In this document: positions 16,141 through 21,462 of the stretch, one piece after another
Layout: every line of letters begins with the position of its first letter
Position numbering within the stretch: position 1 is the first letter of the stretch
Origin: Candidatus Rifleibacteriota bacterium
Lineage (GTDB): Bacteria; Vulcanimicrobiota; Xenobia; Xenobiales; Xenobiaceae
Assembly: GCA_900772775.1 (NCBI GenBank)
Contig: CAAGRW010000059.1
Coordinates: forward strand, 1 to 21,462
Reading direction: 5' to 3'
Length of the DNA stretch: 21,462 bases
Notes under the pieces: generated by a model
What the model was told of the DNA's origin: nothing
The model's input: the letters and a program-made list of their open reading frames with translations, nothing else
Databases searched by the model: none
Program-made: the position numbers and the translations under genes

Positions 16141-17013
16141 TTAATCTTTAGGTGACATTGAAGCTTCGAAAACGAATTCAGCAGGGCCAGTCATCATAAT
16201 ATGGCCTTCAGCTCCGTAGGCAATAGCCAAACGACCACCAGGCAAATGAACCACCGCTTCGGATCCGCACAACCCTAATTCATGTGCAGCCACAAAAGAA
16301 GCGCAAGCTCCGGTACCGCAAGCTAAAGTTTCTCCTACACCTCGCTCCCAAACTCGCATATGCAAATTATTTTTATCTTGAGGAATAACAAATTCTACGT
16401 TTTGCCCATCTTGCGCTCTTTGGGGATCGTCACTAGCATATTCTAACTTAGGGCCATAAGTAAGCACGTCAGGCCAAGCGAAATGGCGTTGTCTGTGACC
16501 GTCTTCATCCTCGGCTTCCATTAAGTAATGGGGCAGAATTAAAGCTAAATGCGGATTACCCATGCTAACTTCCAAACCTTCGTAATCAGTGCCATCTGAT
16601 AATTGGCCACTGATTTTTTTCAAGTCGGTCGGTTTGCCCATATCTACTTTTACTAAGTATGGCTCGTGACTTAAAACGGTAACTTTTTTGATGCTGTGTC
16701 CTACTCTTACAGCAGTTGCTTCACCTAAGGTGATCCAGCCCAAACGATAAGCCATAGCCGCTAAACAGCGTATGCCATTGCCACACATACCAGCCAAAGT
16801 ACCGTCAGCATTAAAAATGACCATGTTTATAATATGTTCACTGTCTTTGAACAAATAGATTAAACCGTCGCCACCGATACCATAATGACGATTGCACAAC
16901 TTGACTGCCAAATCTGAATTGGCAGAAGTGTCGCAGCGATCGCTAACTAAGATAATAAAATCGTTGCCCAGTCCTTGCCATTTATATAATTTTAGTTCTT
17001 TAATCTGATCCAT
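16141..17013 (-). CDS. dapF: Diaminopimelate epimerase
   Basis: Interconverts LL- and meso-diaminopimelate for lysine synthesis and peptidoglycan cross-links, by a two-cysteine cofactor-free mechanism. The protein is 290 residues, the usual length. Landmarks: KWQGLGNDFIIL (11-22), RHYGIGGDGLIY (42-53), FNADGTLAGMCGNGIRC (67-83, catalytic Cys77), MGNPHLAL (151-158), ERGVGETLACGTGACASFVAA (223-243, catalytic Cys232). Both cysteines are intact, so the enzyme should be active. It sits 6 bp after miaA and 32 bp before the M24 peptidase, in a housekeeping operon. Its presence shows that the organism uses DAP-type peptidoglycan. Confidence 0.97.
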   Translation of the reverse strand: MDQIKELKLYKWQGLGNDFIILVSDRCDTSANSDLAVKLCNRHYGIGGDGLIYLFKDSEHIINMVIFNADGTLAGMCGNGIRCLAAMAYRLGWITLGEATAVRVGHSIKKVTVLSHEPYLVKVDMGKPTDLKKISGQLSDGTDYEGLEVSMGNPHLALILPHYLMEAEDEDGHRQRHFAWPDVLTYGPKLEYASDDPQRAQDGQNVEFVIPQDKNNLHMRVWERGVGETLACGTGACASFVAAHELGLCGSEAVVHLPGGRLAIAYGAEGHIMMTGPAEFVFEASMSPKD

Positions 17014-17019
17014 AAAATT

Positions 17020-17940
17020 TTACCCTTCGCTTTTATCGAGTAGCCAAGCTTTTACCAGCTCTTCAGCCTCTTTTAGTAAGTTGTCTCCGAAATTGATTTT
17101 GTGCAAGTTGGCTTCGGCTTTAAGCCAAGTCTGTTGCCTTTTGGCATAACGATGAGTAGCAAAACGAATTTTCTCGCCGGCTTCTTCTAAAGAAATGCTG
17201 CCATTTAAAGCATCTAATAATTCTGTATAGCCCAAAATGCGCAAACGACGCAAATCAGCTTCGTAACCTTGCTCTTTGAGTTGTTCTACTTCTTGAACCC
17301 ACCCCGAATTAAGCATAACTTGCCAACGCCGATCTATGCGTTCGTATAAAGTTGAACGTTCAATATTTATGCCCAGCTTCAAAATATCGAAATCAGGCGC
17401 TTCACGGCGCGAAATTTCGCTAAAAGAGCGACCTGTTTGCAACACTACTTCCAAAGCTCTACTCACACGACGCTTGTTGCACTTGTCTATTTTAGCATAG
17501 GTTTGAGGATCAAGCTGAGCTAACCTAGCTAGCAAATCTTCTAAGGAACACTGATTTAAACTGTCACGCAATTCAGGATCGGGTGGCAACTCTATTAAAG
17601 TATAGCCATCCAATAAACCACGCAAATATAAGCCTGTACCGCCAGCCACAATAGGAAGACGACCGCGACTCCAGATGTCTTCTATAGCGGCTCCGGCCAG
17701 CTGTTTAAATTCAGCTAAGCTAAATTGGGGAGACGACAAACTGCGTATGTTTACTAAATGGTGCGGAACTTGAGCTAATTCTTCAGCTGTCGGCTTAGCT
17801 GTACCTATATCAGCGCCTATATACAATTGGGCAGAATCAGCGCTGATAATTTCTCCATTAAATGTACGAGCCAGTTCTAAACTTAATTGTGATTTACCAG
17901 AAGCGGTCGGCCCCATCACAGCCAAAACTTTAGGTTTCAT
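17020..17940 (-). CDS. miaA: tRNA dimethylallyltransferase (MiaA)
   Basis: Transfers a dimethylallyl group from DMAPP to N6 of adenosine 37 in tRNAs reading UNN codons. The 306-residue protein has the P-loop GPTASGKS (10-17), the DSAQLYIGADIGTAKP segment (35-50; Asp35 is the likely catalytic base), PHHLVNI (59-65), VAGGTGLYLRGLLDG (98-112) and the C-terminal KRQQTWLKAE helix typical of MiaA. The ATG overlaps the rluA-family gene by 11 bases, so the two are translationally linked. The DMAPP substrate derives from the same isoprenoid route as IspG elsewhere in this window. Confidence 0.97.
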   Translation of the reverse strand: MKPKVLAVMGPTASGKSQLSLELARTFNGEIISADSAQLYIGADIGTAKPTAEELAQVPHHLVNIRSLSSPQFSLAEFKQLAGAAIEDIWSRGRLPIVAGGTGLYLRGLLDGYTLIELPPDPELRDSLNQCSLEDLLARLAQLDPQTYAKIDKCNKRRVSRALEVVLQTGRSFSEISRREAPDFDILKLGINIERSTLYERIDRRWQVMLNSGWVQEVEQLKEQGYEADLRRLRILGYTELLDALNGSISLEEAGEKIRFATHRYAKRQQTWLKAEANLHKINFGDNLLKEAEELVKAWLLDKSEG

Positions 17941-18673
17941 AATTTTTTACTTCTCCAAGTTCAGCAACTGTCATTATATTAACAAAATCGGTTGGCAAGG
18001 GAGCAAAAATTTGCAACGGTTCCCCAGTTAGGGGATGGATAAACTTAAGAGCATAGGCATGCAAAAGGGGACGACCTACAGGTAAAACCGTTCCCTCAAT
18101 CTCAATTTTATCAGCGCCACCATAAAGCGTATCACCTAGGATAGGCATTTTTTGAGCTGCCAAATGAGCGCGTATCTGGTGTTTGCGTCCACTTTTAAGT
18201 TCGGCCTGAAGCAACAGCAAACCGTGCTTGCGTTTTTTTAAAGTAAAATGAGTCCAAGCTTCTTTAAAGCCGGGATCAGAAGTTTTGGGGTTGTGCCGCC
18301 AGCGCACCGCTCCTCCTCTTTTGTCAGGTTCTCCTAACGCATAGCGGCAATCCCATTCTTTACTAGCTAAATGACCGTGCGCAGCAACTATAGTTAGGTA
18401 TATTTTACTCAAGCTGTGCTCAAAAAATTGCTTAGCTAAAGAAGCGTTGGCTGCTTGACAACGTGTAAAAATAACCAAACCGGAAGTGCCTAAATCTAAG
18501 CGCTGATGGGTTCCCAAATAGCCAGGCTGCCCATCTCGTTCAGTCAATTCTTTTTGTAATAGATCGACAAAATTTGTGCGCTCGGTATCTAAATTGGTAT
18601 GCATAGGCAAACCAGCCGGTTTGAAAGCTACCAGTACAGCCTCATCTTCATATAAAATCTTCACAGCGAACAT
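17930..18673 (-). CDS. RluA-family pseudouridine synthase (large-subunit rRNA or tRNA)
   Basis: Isomerises specific uridines in RNA to pseudouridine. The 247-residue protein lacks an N-terminal S4 domain and consists of the catalytic RluA/RluD domain. Signature segments: ILYEDEAVLVAFKPAGLPMH (6-25), the active-site HQRLDLGTSGLVIF (56-69, catalytic Asp60), and the C-terminal LKSGRKHQIRAHLAAQKMPILGDTLYGG, the highly conserved RHQIR/GD.xYGG region. The RNA target cannot be read from the sequence. It is the first gene of the minus-strand operon rluA-miaA-dapF-pepP. The start ATG has GGAG about 13 bases upstream, somewhat long. Confidence 0.92.
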   Translation of the reverse strand: MFAVKILYEDEAVLVAFKPAGLPMHTNLDTERTNFVDLLQKELTERDGQPGYLGTHQRLDLGTSGLVIFTRCQAANASLAKQFFEHSLSKIYLTIVAAHGHLASKEWDCRYALGEPDKRGGAVRWRHNPKTSDPGFKEAWTHFTLKKRKHGLLLLQAELKSGRKHQIRAHLAAQKMPILGDTLYGGADKIEIEGTVLPVGRPLLHAYALKFIHPLTGEPLQIFAPLPTDFVNIMTVAELGEVKNYET

Positions 18674-18776
18674 AATCGGCCATTTTCTCCGTCAATTTTA
18701 CAAAATGCCTGCCAATTGATAACAGTGAAGTCAAATTTTTCCTGCACAATGCACAAAAACGTGTTAAAATGACGCA

Positions 18777-18805
18777 TTGCTGCAATTTTTAGCAAACGAT
18801 ATAAT
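18777..18805 (+). promoter_or_regulatory. Candidate sigma70 promoter of the DUF3300 gene
   Basis: TTGCTG (18777-18782) and a perfect TATAAT (18800-18805) are separated by exactly 17 bases, placing transcription start near 18812 and giving a 5' leader of about 108 bases before the ATG at 18920. Confidence 0.5.
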
Positions 18806-18841
18806 AATATTTATTGTTTCTTAATGTTTATCTTTGACTTA

Positions 18842-18857
18842 GCAGGAACGATCCTGC
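18842..18857 (+). promoter_or_regulatory. Palindrome in the DUF3300 gene leader
   Basis: GCAGGA (18842-18847) and TCCTGC (18852-18857) form a 6-bp inverted repeat with a 4-base spacer, just after a TTGACT motif (18834-18839) and before TAAATA (18859-18864; 19-base spacing). It could be an operator between alternative -35/-10 boxes or a small hairpin in the leader. Confidence 0.35.
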
Positions 18858-18919
18858 CTAAATAAGCTCAAATAGAAACACAGCAAAATACGGCTCTATG
18901 TTCAGAAAGAAGGTAGCGT

Positions 18920-20635
18920 ATGAGGAAAGTTTCGGTACGCAGAGCATTTTGGCTGGCGCTAATGCTGGCCATTTGCATGTTTCTGCCGCTGCAAGTCAGC
19001 GCCAAATCTGCGCCCAAGACAACTGTACAACTATCAAGCGTTGAACAGATTCTGGCGCCTATTGCCCTTTACCCGGACAGTTTGTTGGGCAATGTTTTAA
19101 TTGCGTCCACCTACCCAAAACAAATTTTAGCTGCCCAAGATCTTTTAGATAAATATCCCAAAGCTACTCTTGAAGAAGTTGCTAAAAAAGCCGAAGTTCA
19201 AGACTTGGACGAGAGCGTCGTTTCCCTTTTAGCCACTCCAGATGTGCTTTACAATATGTCCAGCGATATGGACTGGACTTACGATTTGGCAGACGTTTTC
19301 ACTAATAAAAACGACGAAATGTACACAGCTATACAAAAGTTGCGTAAAGTCGCCTACGACAACAAAAAGTTGGTCTCCAACGATGAAGTAAAAGTCAGCA
19401 GTGAAAACAATTACATTTACATCAATCCTACCAACCCGAACACTATTACTGTTCCTTCCTATGATGTAAATTCTGTCTACGGTCTGTCCACACCCAATTA
19501 CGGATACACCTTCATCAATTCTGCCATTCAATGGGGTACTTATGCCCTTTTGAATGAAGTCTTCTATGGCAGCAGTTGGGACTGGAGCGGACGCCGCTTC
19601 TGGTGGGGCCCAGGTTATAATTACTATCGATATTGGAATAACAGTTGGTATCCTTGGAATTATAACCCAAATTATTACAATCCTCCGCCGCCACCGCCGC
19701 CAAGCCGTCCTAGCTATAATCCTCCACCGCCACGTCCTCGCCCTCCGCGCGATGAATGGGATAATAACCGCCGTCCGCCGCGCCCCGATCACCATTGGAA
19801 CAACAATCATCGTCCTGATCGTCCCGATTGGGATAATAACCACAAGCCAGGCAGACCAGATCGCCCCGGTATGGACAAGCCTAGCCGTCCGGTACGTCCA
19901 GATATAGAAAAAGATCGACGCCCCGGCAGACCCGGTCGTCCCGATTTCGATAGAAACAACAACGGCCGCCGCCCCGGTAGCACCGTCTTTGACAATAAGA
20001 CCAGACCGGTACGTCCTGATTTCGACCGCAACAACAATAATAGACCGGGTCGTCCTACGTTTGATAGCGACAAAGCCAACCGTCCAGGCCGTCCCAATTT
20101 CGACCGCAACAACAATAATAGACCGGGTCGTCCTACGTTTGATAGCGACAAAGCCAACCGTCGTCCGGATCGTCCGAGTTACAACAGGCCGACTTCCGAG
20201 CGTCCTAGCTTTAATCAAAGTAGACCTAGTCAGCCTAGTAGGCCCAGCTTTAACCAAAGTAGACCTAGTCAGCCCAGTAGGCCCAGCTTTAACCAAAGTA
20301 GACCTAGTCAGCCCAGTAGGCCCAGCTTTAACCAAAGCAGACCTAGCCAGCCCAGTAGGCCCAGCTTTAACCAAAGCAGACCTAGCCAGCCCAGTAGGCC
20401 CAGCTTTAACCAAAGTAGACCTAGCCAGCCCAGTAGGCCCAGCTTTAACCAAAGCAGACCTAGCCAGCCTAGCAGGCCCAGCTTTAACCAAAGCAGACCT
20501 AGCCAGCCCAGTAGGCCCAGCTTTAACCAAAGCAGACCTAGTCAGCCCAGTAGGCCCAGCATGGGCAGCAGCAGACCCAGTCGTCCTTCAGGCGATCGCC
20601 CAGAAGGTGGCCGCAGAGGACGCAGAGACAGATAA
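18920..20635 (+). CDS. Secreted DUF3300-domain protein with 13-residue Arg/Pro repeat tail
   Basis: A 571-residue exported protein. Residues 1-28 are a classic signal peptide (basic start, hydrophobic core, cleavage near VSA/KS). Residues 41-190 match DUF3300, with ILAPIALYPDSLLGNVLIAS (44-63) the family signature. A tryptophan/tyrosine-rich stretch follows (217-253), then a proline run and a long Arg/Pro/Asn tail. From about residue 340 the tail is built of 13-residue units of the form RPxF(D/N); the last nine copies, RPSFNQSRPSQPS, are identical in protein sequence and fill residues 428-544. DUF3300 has no known reaction; the design suggests an envelope-exposed, positively charged protein that could bind polyanions, but that is inference. 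A strong AAGG motif is 6 bases before the ATG, and a terminator follows. A long overlapping antisense frame exists only because of the repeat composition. Confidence 0.88.
   Translation: MRKVSVRRAFWLALMLAICMFLPLQVSAKSAPKTTVQLSSVEQILAPIALYPDSLLGNVLIASTYPKQILAAQDLLDKYPKATLEEVAKKAEVQDLDESVVSLLATPDVLYNMSSDMDWTYDLADVFTNKNDEMYTAIQKLRKVAYDNKKLVSNDEVKVSSENNYIYINPTNPNTITVPSYDVNSVYGLSTPNYGYTFINSAIQWGTYALLNEVFYGSSWDWSGRRFWWGPGYNYYRYWNNSWYPWNYNPNYYNPPPPPPPSRPSYNPPPPRPRPPRDEWDNNRRPPRPDHHWNNNHRPDRPDWDNNHKPGRPDRPGMDKPSRPVRPDIEKDRRPGRPGRPDFDRNNNGRRPGSTVFDNKTRPVRPDFDRNNNNRPGRPTFDSDKANRPGRPNFDRNNNNRPGRPTFDSDKANRRPDRPSYNRPTSERPSFNQSRPSQPSRPSFNQSRPSQPSRPSFNQSRPSQPSRPSFNQSRPSQPSRPSFNQSRPSQPSRPSFNQSRPSQPSRPSFNQSRPSQPSRPSFNQSRPSQPSRPSFNQSRPSQPSRPSMGSSRPSRPSGDRPEGGRRGRRDR
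20019..20162 (+). repeat. Two 66-bp identical copies at 78-bp period inside the DUF3300 gene
   Basis: The 66 bases at 20019-20084 recur unchanged at 20097-20162. The 78-bp period is twice 39, so each copy encodes two 13-residue units (FDRNNNNRPGRPTFDSDKANR type). Exact identity, including synonymous positions, indicates a recent duplication. Confidence 0.9.
20201..20551 (+). repeat. Nine-copy 39-bp minisatellite encoding RPSFNQSRPSQPS
   Basis: Nine head-to-tail units of 39 bp begin at 20201, 20240, 20279 and so on. The encoded 13-mer is the same in every copy; DNA differences (AGT/AGC, CCT/CCC, CGT/AGG, AAT/AAC) are all synonymous. In-frame length allows copy-number change without frameshift. 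Confidence 0.95.
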
Positions 20636-20668
20636 ATAATCTGTTTTAAGTGCATTGCACAAGAATAC

Positions 20669-20711
20669 ATAAAAGAGTGAGAGCAAAATACTCTCACTCT
20701 TTTATTTTTTT
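20669..20711 (+). terminator. Strong rho-independent terminator after the DUF3300 gene
   Basis: A perfect 15-bp stem (20669-20683 with 20691-20705) around a 7-base loop, followed by a T run to 20711. It separates the two secreted-protein genes, so the second likely has its own promoter. Confidence 0.93.
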
Positions 20712-20792
20712 CTTAGAAAAATAACGAGACACTGAGACCCAGACAGACTTAAAGAGAACATAAGCAAAACAAGAAAAGGAGCCCTCATTTTT

Positions 20793-21284
20793 ATGCCTTT
20801 ATACAGACAAAATAGCAGCAAAATTATTCTCGGCGCTTTGACGGTATTTCTTTTAGCTACAGCGCCATTCGCATCTCAAGCTTCACCATATCCGGATCGT
20901 TACGCCAAACCAGCCCCTCCTAGGGCTTCGAATTCTTCGCGCCCTCCTCTTCCTCCACCAGAAGATGGCCGTGCAAACAGACCACCTTCTCCCAACGTCA
21001 GCCAACAAAAAGCCCAAAGTCACCCCGAATATCGTGTTCACGAGCGCCAAGGTTGGGATGATCGCCACCGAGAGGATTTTCGTCCACCCCACCATGATAA
21101 AAATAGATTTGAGAAACGCCCTCCGGCAAAGCCTCATGCCAAACCTCACAAGCCTAGGCACAAAGACAAAGATCGCGACATGCGACGACCTCCTAAGCAC
21201 GACCAGAGGCCAGATGCGATGCGCAAGCCTCCTCAAAAGCCTGAACATGTTAAAGCGCCAAAACCGCTTATCTCATCTTTATAA
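20793..21284 (+). CDS. Secreted Pro/His/Lys/Arg-rich low-complexity protein, function unknown
   Basis: A 163-residue protein with an N-terminal signal peptide (NSSKIILGALTVFLLATAPF, 7-26, cleavage near SQA/S), followed by a strongly basic tail rich in Pro, His, Lys and Arg (e.g. RPPHHDKNRFEKRPPAKPHA, residues 107-126). There are no cysteines and no recognised domain. It follows the DUF3300 gene on the same strand and shares its signal-peptide-plus-basic-tail design, so the pair may act together at the cell surface, but no function is claimed. An AGGAG motif lies about 11 bases before the ATG. The last few codons overlap the start of what looks like foreign sequence, so the true C-terminus may differ. 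Confidence 0.6.
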   Translation: MPLYRQNSSKIILGALTVFLLATAPFASQASPYPDRYAKPAPPRASNSSRPPLPPPEDGRANRPPSPNVSQQKAQSHPEYRVHERQGWDDRHREDFRPPHHDKNRFEKRPPAKPHAKPHKPRHKDKDRDMRRPPKHDQRPDAMRKPPQKPEHVKAPKPLISSL

Positions 21285-21462
21285 CGTAAAGGGCATACCA
21301 CCACATTTCTCACATTCTGCGCTTTTAACATATCATACGATACACGATGTTCTTCTTTGATATCTTCTATATCAGTGATACTGATACTTTCGCCGTCGGA
21401 AAACGTATCATACCACCACTTTATTACGTCCATATCGACATTCTGCAATCTGTCTATCTCAG
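21233..21462 (-). pseudogene. Partial GAF-type sensor domain fragment at the right edge
   Basis: The minus-strand frame is open from the right edge and reads EIDRLQNVDMDVIKWWYDTF, then SDGESISITDIEDIKEEH, then DMLKAQNVRNVVVCPLRYKD and EISGF. This order (WWxxxF, a short acidic GESISITDIEDI strand, YxxLKAQNVR, then a CPLRYKDEISGF turn) matches the GAF modules of clostridial (Lachnospiraceae-type) GGDEF/EAL regulators. After SGF the usual GVDNP continuation is replaced by GALTCSGF and a stop, and this overlaps the end of the plus-strand secreted-protein gene. It is therefore either a fragment of a larger gene entering from the right and broken near 21260, or an assembly chimera. No start was called. 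Confidence 0.5.

Noticed and set aside
19229..20530. 433-residue antisense frame over the DUF3300 gene
   Set aside because: Its Arg/Thr/Ile and Val/Lys/Ala-rich repeats mirror the sense 39-bp repeat. A period divisible by three with no stop codon in any frame keeps several frames open; no ribosome-binding site or family similarity is seen.
20201..20551. CRISPR-like repeat array
   Set aside because: The units are contiguous 39-bp copies without unique spacers and lie in frame within a coding sequence, so this is a protein repeat.
19989..20639. 216-residue overlapping plus-strand frame in the same tail
   Set aside because: It is the shifted reading of the same in-frame minisatellite and lacks a plausible start signal; the signal peptide and DUF3300 domain fix the real frame.
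20883..21248. 121-residue minus-strand frame over the second secreted gene
   Set aside because: It is the complement of the Pro/Arg-rich tail; the plus frame has the signal peptide and ribosome-binding site.

Overview
This window looks like chromosomal DNA from a bacterium of moderate GC with DAP-type peptidoglycan (dapF). It uses the MEP isoprenoid route (ispG) and at least part of cobamide assembly (cobT). I could not assign a lineage from sequence alone. IspG, of about 404 residues with the three-Cys/one-Glu cluster, reads to me as proteobacterial-like. A DUF3300 secreted protein also points to a Gram-negative-type envelope. No tRNA, rRNA, insertion sequence, phage gene or CRISPR array was found. 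The layout resembles a housekeeping chromosome with several unusual gene families inserted among standard ones.

Region 1 (1-2.9 kb, minus strand): the N-terminal half of cobT runs off the left edge. It is separated by a strong terminator from a tight operon, ispG-dsrE-dsrF-dsrH, which couples an Fe-S isoprenoid enzyme to a DsrEFH/TusDCB-type sulfur-relay trio. Region 2 (2.9-3.27 kb): a gene-free stretch with several mutually exclusive complementary segments, possibly a structured RNA or leader. Region 3 (3.27-8.56 kb): a polytopic GT-C-like membrane protein meets, tail to tail and with 45 bp of overlap, a very large helical-repeat protein carrying a Cys/His-rich loop. A small TM2-domain membrane protein follows.

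Region 4 (8.6-14.8 kb): this is the most interesting part. It starts with a protein that looks like arginyl-tRNA synthetase with its catalytic core removed. That gene overlaps a eukaryotic-type hexokinase. Next comes nicotinate phosphoribosyltransferase, and then, convergent to it, a tandem-duplicated eukaryotic-style phosphofructokinase whose second half has lost its nucleotide-binding signature. Together these form an entry-to-glycolysis plus NAD-salvage neighbourhood.

Region 5 (15-18.7 kb, minus strand): an rluA-family pseudouridine synthase-miaA-dapF-M24 aminopeptidase operon. MiaA consumes DMAPP, the product of the pathway that includes IspG. Region 6 (18.7-21.3 kb, plus strand): two secreted, highly basic, proline-rich proteins. 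The first is a DUF3300 protein whose C-terminal tail is a 13-residue minisatellite. The last ~200 bp hold a fragment of a clostridial-looking GAF-type sensor that does not match its surroundings, possibly an assembly junction.
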